From Bacteroidota bacterium (GTDB lineage: Bacteria > Bacteroidota > Bacteroidia > Bacteroidales > B39-G9): 48,827 bases of DNA. A program made the position numbers and the translations under genes. Positions 1 through 7,049 of the stretch are shown in pieces. The DNA lies in NCBI GenBank assembly GCA_015222055.1, contig JADFUR010000071.1:1-48827 (forward strand). Reading direction: 5' to 3'. The notes below the pieces were generated by a model. That model was given only the letters and a program-made list of their open reading frames with translations, made no database searches and was not told the DNA's origin. Positions within the stretch are counted from its first letter, which is position 1. Each line of letters begins with the position of its first letter.

Positions 1-82
1 TATATCCATTTTTATTCTATTTAATTATTTTTTCTACAAAGTTAATTTTTATTAGATAGTCCACAAAAATATTACTTGACCC

Positions 83-111
83 TGAAAAAAGCGTAGATAA
101 AATCTACGCTT
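83..111 (-). terminator. Rho-independent terminator after the toxin-antitoxin pair
   Basis: Perfect 9-bp inverted repeat (AAGCGTAGA, TAAAA loop, TCTACGCTT) at 89-111. Read on the minus strand it is followed by a run of T, as expected for a terminator about 40 bases past the antitoxin stop codon. Confidence 0.7.
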
Positions 112-151
112 AGGTGGAAAAACACCGATAATTAGAGTTATACACTATGGT

Positions 152-493
152 TTATGATGCAATGTTTAATTCTATATTTTCTAACTCTACTATGAATTTA
201 ACATTTGCTTTAAGAGTTTTGAATATTCTCAGTACAGTACTTATAGTCATATTTCTGGCGTTTCTTTCCAGTTTAGATATTTCTGATTTTTTTACTCCAA
301 CCAATTCTCCTAATTGCTCTTGAGTCAGATTTCTTTCTTTCCGAGCTTTTTTTATCATCTCTCCCAATATGTCTAATTTTAGATCAAATTCATATTGTTC
401 TCTTTCATCTGTACCAAGCTCGCCAATATATTTATCCTTTAATTTATCAAAACTCTTAAATTTTATATCTTTTGTTCCCATATCAAAAATCAT
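152..493 (-). CDS. XRE-family helix-turn-helix antitoxin
   Basis: Probable antitoxin of a type II toxin-antitoxin pair, expected to bind the toxin and the operon promoter. The second half carries a Cro/C1-type helix-turn-helix (ARKERNLTQEQLGELVG followed by KSEISKLE); the first part (KDKYIGELGTDEREQYEF) is the extension usual in antitoxins paired with Gp49-like toxins. The frame is open from a TTG at 499, but ATGs at 493 and 481 are better starts; the one at 481 lies just after the toxin stop, so the two genes overlap or abut and are probably translationally coupled. The toxin gene comes first, the HigBA order. A terminator follows. Role by family resemblance; the specific family name is not certain. 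Confidence 0.85.
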   Translation of the reverse strand: MIFDMGTKDIKFKSFDKLKDKYIGELGTDEREQYEFDLKLDILGEMIKKARKERNLTQEQLGELVGVKKSEISKLERNARNMTISTVLRIFKTLKANVKFIVELENIELNIAS

Positions 494-821
494 TTTCAAA
501 GTAAATATGCCTTATTTTCATTGCTTTTTTAATCTCAGCTTTTAGTGTTTTTTGAGATTTCTTAACTATTCCATGTGTTGCTATTACCAATGTATGCTTA
601 TTGTCACTTTTATCCCAAAAAGCAAAAAGCCTGTATTGAATAGTATTGAATTTTGTTCTAAACACCCAGATTTCTTCAGTTAATTTTTTTAATAATTTTG
701 AATCAAGTGTAAGTTTTGCTTTATCAATATTGTAAAGGATTTTCCTTCTTGCTTTGTCATCTAAGCTGTCAAGAAATGTTTCAACTTCATCAGAATACAA
801 AATTCTAAAATATTCAAGCAT
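483..821 (-). CDS. RelE/HigB-type (Gp49-like) toxin
   Basis: Probable ribosome-dependent mRNA interferase of the RelE/HigB superfamily, phage Gp49-like branch. It is 112 residues, normal for the family. Recognisable elements are the N-terminal VETFLDSLDDKARRKIL, the core segment IWVFRTKFNTIQYRLFAFWD and the C-terminal HGIVKKSQKTLKAEIKKA, matching the family pattern of a basic strand, YRLFxxWD and HGFxKKxxKTPxxEI. It precedes and overlaps the antitoxin. A -7-like box (TACTTTTG on the minus strand, 846-853) lies about 25 bp upstream of the ATG, and a 29-bp repeat shared with two other minus-strand genes lies 85 bp upstream, which suggests the pair arrived as a mobile cassette. Confidence 0.87.
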   Translation of the reverse strand: MLEYFRILYSDEVETFLDSLDDKARRKILYNIDKAKLTLDSKLLKKLTEEIWVFRTKFNTIQYRLFAFWDKSDNKHTLVIATHGIVKKSQKTLKAEIKKAMKIRHIYFENDF

Positions 822-845
822 AAATTTCTTAAAAAATTATACGAA

Positions 846-853
846 CAAAAGTA
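846..853 (-). promoter_or_regulatory. Bacteroidota -7 box upstream of the toxin gene
   Basis: On the minus strand the sequence is TACTTTTG, an exact match to the Bacteroidota -7 consensus TAnnTTTG, about 25 bp before the toxin ATG. A -33 TTG/TTTG element at the right spacing was not clear. Confidence 0.45.
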
Positions 854-905
854 TGATAAAGTTTCTATATACAGAAACTTTCTTCAATTTTTTTCCAAAC
901 TTTGA

Positions 906-934
906 GAATAAAAATTAACTAACCCGTCCATTCC
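906..934 (-). repeat. 29-bp leader repeat, copy 1
   Basis: Ungapped 29-base match to copies at 5608-5636 (21/29) and 15936-15964 (21/29); the strongest blocks are AATTAA and ATTCC. It lies 85 bp upstream of the toxin start. This is the most diverged of the three copies and lacks the GTTAT end seen in the other two. Confidence 0.5.
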
Positions 935-1026
935 CATCTATTCCATTATAGTAATAAAATTCTATCCATATATTGACAATAACTTTAATCTGTAAGAAAA
1001 ATTGGATTTTTTGTTATAAGTGAAAT

Positions 1027-1204
1027 GTAGCAAAAAAGGTATTGTTTTAGATACAGTTTTTTATTACTCAGGTAAATTTACAAAATTTGCTTGAGCTGAC
1101 AAATAAACTTTTAGTAAATCTTTTTTATGAGTGAAATTATGTGACTTATAAGCTTGCAGCAACGAGAAAGATAAGGCTTCGTCAGAGACTACACCTAGCG
1201 TGAG
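1027..1204 (-). repeat. Dispersed repeat with conserved reading-frame tail, copy 1
   Basis: On the minus strand this stretch is open and reads ...GVVSDEALSF, then NFTHKKDLLKVYLSAQ and finally NFVNLPE, then stop. The protein-like tail and the roughly 30 bases after the stop recur at 5653-5845 and, in shorter form, at 1484-1600. Conservation beyond the stop argues for duplicated DNA rather than three functional genes. It is in the same frame as the small Cys-rich ORF just upstream (1220-1387), separated from it by one TAG. I do not recognise the protein. Confidence 0.6.
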
Positions 1205-1219
1205 ATATGTTTTCGAAAT

Positions 1220-1387
1220 CTAATCTAAGCTCATACAATCAATAACAGTCCCATTACAATCTGGTGCGTTTGGGCAACAAACAAATTCATTACCGCTATT
1301 GGTCTTAAAAACTTTAAAGTCTCCCACTGTAAATATTTTATTACAATGGATACAGCGTTTCTTGTCGGTGAGCTTAGGTATGCCCAC
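1220..1387 (-). CDS. Small Cys-rich (zinc-ribbon-like) protein, 55 residues
   Basis: A short frame starting at GTG (1387-1385), with an in-frame stop 9 bases earlier, and ending at TAG (1222-1220). It encodes a Cys-rich peptide with C-I-H-C at residues 12-15 and C-C-P-N-A-P-D-C at residues 37-44, the spacing of a small zinc-binding fold. It begins with the basic KLTDKKRC segment. The composition and Cys pairs look like real coding sequence, but expression is uncertain because the frame is flanked by decayed repeats and continues, after the TAG, into a conserved repeat-encoded tail. It could be a small cassette gene, or the N-terminal part of a longer gene broken by the amber codon. Function unknown. 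Confidence 0.45.
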   Translation of the reverse strand: MGIPKLTDKKRCIHCNKIFTVGDFKVFKTNSGNEFVCCPNAPDCNGTVIDCMSLD

Positions 1388-1483
1388 AAACTTTTATTGT
1401 CTGATTTAAATTACTTATATCTACGAAGTAGAGATGCATAATTATGCGTATCTACCGTAAAAAAAATTGATTTCTTTTTATAA

Positions 1484-1600
1484 AACTGCAGCAAAAAAAT
1501 ATTTTCTTGCTACAGTTTATATTACTCTGGCAAATTTTTAAATTTTGCAGGATATAAAAAATAATTTTTCTGATGCATTCTTAAATTTCCATACTTTTTC
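1484..1600 (-). repeat. Dispersed repeat with conserved reading-frame tail, copy 2
   Basis: The minus strand reads LEKKYGNLRMHQKNY then FKNLPE and stop, followed by TAATATAAACTGTAGCAAG-like sequence nearly identical to the post-stop sequence of the copies at 1027 and 5653. The coding part upstream is only about 35 codons before a stop, so this is a remnant. Confidence 0.55.
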
Positions 1601-1604
1601 TCCA

Positions 1605-1921
1605 ATTTATTGCCATTAAAAATGATGCTTTAATAATCTGTTTAAATTACTTCACACTAAAGTATTAAAACAAACATTAGTTAGTCTTAATTTTTAGAGT
1701 ACCTTTGTAATGGATTACATATCTTTTGATGTCAATCATTTACTATCATTTTTGTTAATAAGCTTTATAAAGCAATTAACCACCTCGTTAGCAGACTTTA
1801 TTCTTAATCGTTGAGTTATCAATTACCAATCCAAGCATCAAAGTGCTAAAAATTAGTACGACTAAGTGCCCCTAAATCGAGTATTTACGTTTTTTTTTGA
1901 TGTACCCTAATTGAATAAAAT
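1605..1921. other. Gene-free upstream region of the head-group operon
   Basis: About 300 bases with no convincing frame. The only recognisable element is TACCTTTG at 1700-1707, matching the -7 consensus TAnnTTTG on the plus strand but about 215 bp from the next start codon. A T-rich run (about 1891-1899) immediately precedes the operon. Confidence 0.3.
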
Positions 1922-2719
1922 ATGAATATTAATTCAAAAAATTATTATGGTGATAATCGAATTACCACTGCATTACTTCTAGCTGCCGGAACAGGTAGTC
2001 GTCTTTACCCTTTAACCAAAAGCTCACCCAAATGTCTTACCCTTGTAAATGAAATATCAATTCTTGAAAGATTAGTAAATAATTTGAAAAAACAGGGTTT
2101 TACCCGACTTGTAATAGTTACAGGCTATGAAAAAGAATGCATCATGAATTTTTTGGGTAATAAATCGGGAAACTTAAACATTGAGTACATTAATAGTCCT
2201 CTTTACAGAACCACAAACAACATTTATTCTCTTTGGATGGCTCGCAATATAATAGACGAACCATTTGTTCTATTTGAAAGCGATTTGGTTTTAAACACAT
2301 CATTGCTTAACAAAATGGTTTACCCAGATAAAATGGCTGTTGCTTTAATGCAACCCTGGCTTAACGGTACAACTGTGTCGCTTAATAAACAAAATCAGGT
2401 TACTCATTTTCAAAAAGGAACAAGCAATAGCTATTCTGACATTCGTTATAAAACTGTTAATATATATAGCTTTTCGCGTTCATCATGGCGGGCAATTGTT
2501 AAAAAGCTCAATCAATATATTTCAGAAGGCAGTGTAAACTGTTATTATGAGGTCATTTTTTCTGAGATGATTGATGACAAAAGTTTGTCGCTTGAATCAG
2601 TTTCGTTCGACCATAAACCATGGTACGAGATTGATACTATTCATGATTTGGCTGAAGCAGAAAAACTTTTCCCTATCAAAATGAAAAAACATATTAAGAG
2701 AGAAAAAGCAATTGCATAG
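1922..2719 (+). CDS. Sugar-phosphate/phosphocholine-type nucleotidyltransferase (LicC-like)
   Basis: Predicted NTP transferase of the GT-A-like nucleotidyltransferase fold, probably a cytidylyltransferase activating a small phosphorylated alcohol or phosphonate. The signature ALLLAAGTGSRLYPLTKSSP at residues 17-36 holds the nucleotide-binding GxGxR loop and catalytic Lys region; FESDLVL near residue 118 supplies the metal-binding Asp; the NNIYSLWMAR segment and the C-terminal WYEIDTIHDLAEAEK are typical of LicC-like phosphocholine cytidylyltransferases. Length 265 is normal. It is the first gene of a three-gene operon (31 bp to the next start). Next to a CobD/HisC-like PLP enzyme and a CDP-alcohol phosphatidyltransferase, a CTP:phosphoethanolamine or aminoethylphosphonate role is the best inference; a sugar-1-phosphate substrate cannot be excluded. 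Confidence 0.8.
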   Translation: MNINSKNYYGDNRITTALLLAAGTGSRLYPLTKSSPKCLTLVNEISILERLVNNLKKQGFTRLVIVTGYEKECIMNFLGNKSGNLNIEYINSPLYRTTNNIYSLWMARNIIDEPFVLFESDLVLNTSLLNKMVYPDKMAVALMQPWLNGTTVSLNKQNQVTHFQKGTSNSYSDIRYKTVNIYSFSRSSWRAIVKKLNQYISEGSVNCYYEVIFSEMIDDKSLSLESVSFDHKPWYEIDTIHDLAEAEKLFPIKMKKHIKREKAIA

Positions 2720-2750
2720 TGGAATAGAATAAATAATTAATAAACGTATA

Positions 2751-3851
2751 ATGGAAAACAAATACAAAACACAAGCTGAGAAATACGAATACTTATCGAA
2801 ACAACATGGTGGTTATTACAGACATAATTTTACCGACCATTCTTACTTATATAATCTTTATTTTCCACCCAAAGCAGTGTTTACCCATCTTAAAAATAAT
2901 ATTCAAGATTTAGTATTGAATTACCCCGTAGCACAAGATGCACTTGACGAACTTATTGGGGAAATAATTAAGCAACCAGCCGAGAGAATAATTGTTGGAA
3001 ATGGTGCTGCCGAAATTATTAAAATACTTTCGGGGCATTTAGCTAAAAAAATAATTGTTCCTGTACCCTCATTTAATGAATATGCTAATGCTGCACCTAA
3101 AGGACATGCAATAGAATTCCCACTTGAATTTCCTTCATTTAAACTTGATGTAGACAAATTTGCAGCCGAGGCTATAAAAGTTGGAGCCGATATGGCTGTT
3201 GTGATAACACCCAATAATCCTACTTCGATGTTGGTGCCAAAAGCAGATATAATACGCTTGGCACAAAAGCTGGATAAACACAATTGCATGCTTATTGTTG
3301 ATGAATCATTTATTGATTTTGCTGAAAATAAAAAACAAACAAGCCTAGAACAAGACATTGATAAGTATCCAAATATGGCTATTTTAAAAAGCATGAGTAA
3401 GGCTTATGGAATATGTGGGCTTAGAATAGGATACATGTTAACGGCTAACCTTGAATTTGCCGCAGCAGTTAGAAACGGTATTCATATTTGGAATATTAAT
3501 GGATTTGCCGAAGAGTTTCTTCGAATATTACCCCAGTATAAACAAGAATTTGAAGCTAGTTGCGAAAAAGTTAAAACAGACCGGGATATGCTCTATAAAA
3601 ATTTGTGCACCATAAATGACATGACTGTTTTTAAACCTGATGCAAACTATATTTTTTGTCGTTTACCCGATACCGCTTTAAGTGGACCGGAAGTTACAAA
3701 GCGACTTTTTATTAAATATAATATTTATATAAAAGATAGTGTTGGAAAAACACAACCCGACGCCGATAGATATATTCGAATTGCAAGTCGCACCAATGAG
3801 GAAAACAATAAGCTTGTTGATGCCTTGAAGGATGTAATGTATTTAAAATAA
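2751..3851 (+). CDS. PLP-dependent class I/II aminotransferase (CobD/HisC-like)
   Basis: Fold-type I PLP enzyme of the histidinol-phosphate aminotransferase / threonine-phosphate decarboxylase group. Visible elements: HGG near residue 19, GNGAAEIIK, the TPNNPTS motif, IVDESFIDF with the pyridine-binding Asp (about D184), SMSKAYGICGLRIGY with the PLP Lys (about K217), and the C-terminal RYIRIASR with the phosphate-binding Arg. The HGG start, DESFIDF and RYxRxAxRxxxxN patterns resemble CobD more than a plain HisC. No histidine or cobalamin genes are adjacent; neighbours are a LicC-like transferase and a CDP-alcohol phosphatidyltransferase 5 bp downstream. Two roles fit: decarboxylation of O-phospho-serine to phosphoethanolamine, or a PntC-like aminoethylphosphonate transaminase. 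Family confident, substrate inferred. Confidence 0.85.
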   Translation: MENKYKTQAEKYEYLSKQHGGYYRHNFTDHSYLYNLYFPPKAVFTHLKNNIQDLVLNYPVAQDALDELIGEIIKQPAERIIVGNGAAEIIKILSGHLAKKIIVPVPSFNEYANAAPKGHAIEFPLEFPSFKLDVDKFAAEAIKVGADMAVVITPNNPTSMLVPKADIIRLAQKLDKHNCMLIVDESFIDFAENKKQTSLEQDIDKYPNMAILKSMSKAYGICGLRIGYMLTANLEFAAAVRNGIHIWNINGFAEEFLRILPQYKQEFEASCEKVKTDRDMLYKNLCTINDMTVFKPDANYIFCRLPDTALSGPEVTKRLFIKYNIYIKDSVGKTQPDADRYIRIASRTNEENNKLVDALKDVMYLK

Positions 3852-3856
3852 ACAAG

Positions 3857-4489
3857 ATGAATAACAAAAAACAGCCAGGCATGCTTACTTTTGCCAAAGA
3901 GTTACCAAATATTTGTTCCCTATTGGGATTGTTTAGTGCAGCAGCAGGAATCTATTTTGCAATAAAAGGAAATTTTCAGTTAGCAATTATTGGTGTGTTG
4001 TGGGCTGTATTATTCGATTGGTACGATGGAATTATAGCACGGAAAATGAAAGGCAGGACAAAAGTGCAAGGCGAATTCGGAGGGCAATTAGATTCCCTGA
4101 TTGACATTGTGAGCTTTGGTATTTTACCTGCGATTCTGCTTTTAAGCTATGGAAATTATGGTGTATGGTTTATACCCGGAGCATTTGTAATTATAGCCAC
4201 GGCTGCAATTCGTTTGAGTTATTTTAATGTATATGGTCTTATTAATAGCAATACATATAAGGGGCTTTCATTGGATAATAATGTACTCATTCTAGCTTTT
4301 GTCTTTTTATTTGAAGGTTTCTTCGAGCATTTTACTTTTTCTATAATTATTTATATAATACTAATGGTGCTATCAGCATTTAATTTATCATCAATATCAA
4401 CACCAAAATTTGCAGGAAAGTGGGTTTATGTGCTAGTAATATATGTAATTGTATTAACATCCATCTTTGGATGGATTCTGTATAATTGA
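3857..4489 (+). CDS. CDP-alcohol phosphatidyltransferase family membrane protein
   Basis: Integral membrane enzyme transferring a phospho-alcohol between CMP and a lipid or small alcohol. The family signature is complete: DWYDGIIAR, then GGQLDSLID, giving DxxDGxxAR...GxxxDxxxD at about residues 55-86. LDSLIDIVSFGILPA is close to phosphatidylserine synthases. About six hydrophobic segments are visible, including the last about 20 residues, for 210 residues. Only 5 bp separate it from the preceding PLP enzyme, so the genes are almost certainly cotranscribed. In this context it may join a CDP-activated amino-alcohol or aminophosphonate to diacylglycerol; ordinary PssA activity is the main alternative. 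Confidence 0.85.
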   Translation: MNNKKQPGMLTFAKELPNICSLLGLFSAAAGIYFAIKGNFQLAIIGVLWAVLFDWYDGIIARKMKGRTKVQGEFGGQLDSLIDIVSFGILPAILLLSYGNYGVWFIPGAFVIIATAAIRLSYFNVYGLINSNTYKGLSLDNNVLILAFVFLFEGFFEHFTFSIIIYIILMVLSAFNLSSISTPKFAGKWVYVLVIYVIVLTSIFGWILYN

Positions 4490-4534
4490 GCTTAAAAACA
4501 CCAAATTACATAGTTTAAGAGTCTCTTGTATGAA

Positions 4535-4621
4535 ACCTAACGACTGACATATGGCGATGTTCTGCCAATCATTAAAATTGTTTCGTTTGCAAATACTTTT
4601 TAAATTCCATACGGCATTCGC
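4535..4621 (-). repeat. attC-like imperfect hairpin downstream of ketopantoate reductase
   Basis: Two arms (4540-4554 and 4607-4621) pair at 11 of 15 positions. The hairpin starts just after the ketopantoate reductase stop and ends, in the gene's direction, with GTTAGGT (complement of ACCTAAC at 4535-4541), matching the attC core-site consensus GTTRRRY. Attribution to integron recombination is inference. Confidence 0.4.
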
Positions 4622-4632
4622 AATATGCTTTT

Positions 4633-5562
4633 TTATGTGCTTTGGTTTCGATATTTTTTCTCTATTAATTTGACAAATCCATATACGAAATTATTTACTG
4701 GTGTGTCAATCCCGAGTTCCTTTCCGAATTTTACTACAGTACCATTTTGATATTCAATCTCTGATCGTTTTCCACTCAGCACATCCCGCGACAATGATGA
4801 CATTGAATTAGCAGGATAAGTATCTACACAAGCCAATGATTCTTCAACAATATCATTTTTAAGATTTATATTTTTAGCTTTAGCAATCATGCTTACCTCA
4901 GTCAATGAATCAATTATCATTTGTCTTGTTTCAGGTGTTTCTCTAATTAATCCATATCCAGAATTTGAGATGGTTCCAAATCCACTTAAACAAATTAAAA
5001 TAAACTTTCTCCATAATGCAGCTTCAATATCATCCGATAATGTGCAAGAAATACCAGCTTTTTCAAATAAAAGCTTTAATTGAGTTGTCCGTTTATTTAT
5101 TGTTTTATCAATTTCTCCAAATGTAATTGACGGGTCAAGCCCCATATGATTTATCACCCCGGGTGATTCAATACTACTAAAAATCATGCATAATCCTCCA
5201 ATTATTTGACTTTTATCAAAGCTCTGCAACAATTCATCTGCTGCTAACACTCCATTTTGTAGAGGCAGAATCATAGCATCTTTATTTAAAGTACCTGCTA
5301 ACTCCTTTGCAACGCCTTTTATCTGCCATGCTTTTGTCCCCAAAATAACCAATTCACAATCTGCCAATTCACTTAATCTATCAGTTGCAGTTGCCGGACA
5401 AATATTTATATCTCCTTTTATACTCTTTACCCTTAATCCATTTTCTTTGATATACTCTAAATGTTTCCCCCTAGCAATAAAGGTAAGCTGATTTCCGGAT
5501 GAAGCTAATCTTGCACCAAAGTATCCTCCAACTCCACCAGTTCCAATTATTCCAATTTTCAT
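4633..5562 (-). CDS. panE: 2-dehydropantoate 2-reductase (ketopantoate reductase, PanE/ApbA family)
   Basis: Predicted to reduce 2-dehydropantoate to pantoate with NADPH in pantothenate/CoA synthesis. The N-terminus MKIGIIGTGGVGGYFGARLA is the family Rossmann motif; LVILGTKAWQ follows, and LPLQNGVLAADELL matches the family LxNG motif. The C-terminal half has the helical pattern with the ALWRKFILICLSG segment, where the Lys is the expected catalytic residue, and MSSLSRDVLSGKRSEIEYQNG, which aligns with the family SMxxDxxxGRxTEIDxxNG stretch. Length 309 is usual. It is a lone gene, not beside other pan genes, bounded by an attC-like hairpin downstream and a 29-bp leader repeat 46 bp upstream, so it may be a mobile cassette copy. 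PanE-family proteins can act on other ketoacids. Confidence 0.88.
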   Translation of the reverse strand: MKIGIIGTGGVGGYFGARLASSGNQLTFIARGKHLEYIKENGLRVKSIKGDINICPATATDRLSELADCELVILGTKAWQIKGVAKELAGTLNKDAMILPLQNGVLAADELLQSFDKSQIIGGLCMIFSSIESPGVINHMGLDPSITFGEIDKTINKRTTQLKLLFEKAGISCTLSDDIEAALWRKFILICLSGFGTISNSGYGLIRETPETRQMIIDSLTEVSMIAKAKNINLKNDIVEESLACVDTYPANSMSSLSRDVLSGKRSEIEYQNGTVVKFGKELGIDTPVNNFVYGFVKLIEKKYRNQST

Positions 5563-5600
5563 AGTTAACTATTTAATGTATGTTGTATCAGCCTGCTACA

Positions 5601-5645
5601 CCATTGTGCATAACAATTAAACAAACAGACAATTCCGGTTATTTT
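5601..5645 (-). repeat. 29-bp leader repeat, copy 2 (attC-end-like)
   Basis: The core at 5608-5636 matches 24 of 29 bases of the copy at 15936-15964 without gaps. In the direction of the ketopantoate reductase gene the core ends with TTGTTATGC, resembling the 3' core of attC sites and the GTTATGCG end of the hairpin at 12049. It lies 46 bp before the start codon. Confidence 0.55.
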
Positions 5646-5652
5646 TCTTTAT

Positions 5653-5845
5653 AAAAACGCAAAAAAATATTTTCTTGATACAATTTATATTACTTGGTAA
5701 ATTTATAAATTTTGTTTGAGCAGACAAATAATCTTTTGGTTAATATTTCTTATGAGTGAAATTGGGTGACTTATTAGCTACACTATGCAAATGAGCATCA
5801 ACTGAAAAAAATAAGCCGTAGTCAGAGACTACGTCTATCGAGGGG
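5653..5845 (-). repeat. Dispersed repeat with conserved reading-frame tail, copy 3
   Basis: The minus strand shows VVSDYGLFFS, SPNFTHKK, then a TAA, then DYLSAQTKFINLP. It corresponds to copy 1 at 1027-1204 but is broken by the stop. The post-tail sequence (TATAAATTGTATCAAG) is again conserved. It lies between the leader repeat of the ketopantoate reductase gene and an attC-like hairpin. Confidence 0.6.
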
Positions 5846-5859
5846 GGTAACGTTTTTTG

Positions 5860-5981
5860 CTTAACAGTAGTGCATAGTGCAGGTTTCCGCCGCGTTTCAA
5901 TGTCCGCCGTTAAACAACATTACCAAGATAAAACTTAGTCAGCAAACCACAAAACCCCGCTTGATTTCGACTTGCTGTTAG
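5860..5981. repeat. attC-like palindromic element
   Basis: About 120 bp bounded by TTAACAG (5861-5867) and CTGTTAG (5975-5981), an inverted pair, with further internal inverted blocks (for example AGCAAACC near 5941 against GGTTTCC near 5900 and TTGCT near 5973). The segment is GC-richer than its surroundings. The arrangement, terminal core-like heptamers plus internal arms in about 120 bp, is that of integron attC sites. Recombination function is inference. Confidence 0.4.
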
Positions 5982-6360
5982 AGGTTGGGAATTTTTAATA
6001 TACTGACTTGTCAGTTTGTTATACTTTATCCAAGAAATACCAATATTTTAGTTTAGGGTTGGAATTATTATTGCCGCAAGGCAAAATTGGGTTGGTATTA
6101 CAAGCTTTTTTACAATTAGATTGTGTGTAAGTTCTGGTTGAATTGTAAAAGTACTTGTAATAGCTATGGATAAAGGGTTTTATACTGTCATCTGCCTGTA
6201 CTGAATAAGCTTCCCTCTGCAATGAATTGTTGTCGGTGTGTGCTGAATTGTTATCGATATGAAATTAGGGTTTGTTCAATGAACTGTGTCATTTTTTGCC
6301 TGCACACTTTGCAGCCTTTGGCTACATTATAGTAAAAGCCTAAATTTGACTGTCCAAAAA
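5982..6360. other. Region without a supported gene
   Basis: Contains a 67-codon minus-strand frame (6019-6222) with no recognisable domain and unusual composition. It is bounded by cassette-like DNA on one side and the sigma-factor promoter on the other. It is most likely decayed cassette sequence; no other function is seen. Confidence 0.35.
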
Positions 6361-6368
6361 TAACTTTG
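6361..6368 (+). promoter_or_regulatory. -7 box upstream of the sigma-factor gene
   Basis: TAACTTTG matches the Bacteroidota TAnnTTTG consensus exactly, 33 bp before the ATG of the sigma-factor gene. A TTTG at 6345-6348 is too close to be a standard -33 box. Confidence 0.4.
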
Positions 6369-6400
6369 CTTAGAAATAGTAATTTTCATAACTTTCGCTC

Positions 6401-6961
6401 ATGGATAATATTAGTTTTGAAGCCATAAAAAAAGGAGATGAAAAAGTATATCAGTTTGTTTTTAATGAACTGTATGAATATTTGTGTAAATATGCCTTTC
6501 TATATGTAAATGATGAATCTACCTCAAAAGAATTAATTCAAATACTATTCATTAGACTTTGGGAGAAACGACAAACTATAAATATTAAAACTTCATTGAA
6601 ATAGTATTTATTTCGTTCTGCACATAATGCATGTTTAAATCATATTCGTGATAATAATGTAATAGAGCGTTTAGATGATGTATGCTCTGAATTAGAAAAA
6701 GATATGCTACAAGAAATGTCAGACTTTGAAAGTTTGGATAAAATACTTGTTCAGCAAAAAATAGACGAAGCTATTGAGAATCTTCCTCCAAAGTGTAAAG
6801 AAATTTTTCTATTAAGTAGAAAAAACGAATTGACTTACACTCAAATTGCTAATGAATTGGATATTACTCGAAAAACAGTTGAAAATCAAATGGGAATTGC
6901 TTTAAAGAAACTAAGAGATAAGTTATCTCCAATTTTATTTTTATTCGTTTGGTATTTCTAA
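6401..6961 (+). pseudogene. FecI-like ECF sigma factor interrupted by an in-frame amber codon
   Basis: Extracytoplasmic-function sigma factor of the Bacteroidota FecI-like family. Region 2 is seen at the start (VYQFVFNELYEYLCKYAFLY and IQILFIRLWEKR) and region 4 at the end (LPPKCKEIFLLSRKNELTY followed by TRKTVENQ). A TAG at 6602-6604 interrupts the frame between TSLK and YLFRSAHNACLNHIR; the frame is the same on both sides, so one base change (for example TCG to TAG) explains the break. Total length, about 186 codons, is normal. If the stop is genuine, the product lacks promoter-binding region 4 and the locus would be off unless suppressed or reinitiated; a sequencing error is the other explanation. 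FecR and the receiver-type transport genes downstream are intact. Confidence 0.8.
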
Positions 6962-7049
6962 CAATATACTTTTGGCATATAAGCTATGTATTTTTATTAA
7001 TAAATTTCTTTTTGATAAAAAAATAACAAATTTTCTGAAAAAAAATAAT

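Noticed and set aside
2921-3394. 157-codon frame antisense to the PLP enzyme gene
   Set aside because: Shadow frame; the sense gene has complete PLP motifs in register.
6019-6222. 67-codon minus-strand frame ending KYWYFLDKV
   Set aside because: No recognisable domain or start context; lies in eroded cassette-like DNA. Kept only as part of a gene-free region.
6401-6961. Reassignment of TAG to a sense codon
   Set aside because: TAG ends rnfA, trmD and the nucleotidyltransferase at family-normal positions, so the amber codon in the sigma factor is better explained by mutation or error.
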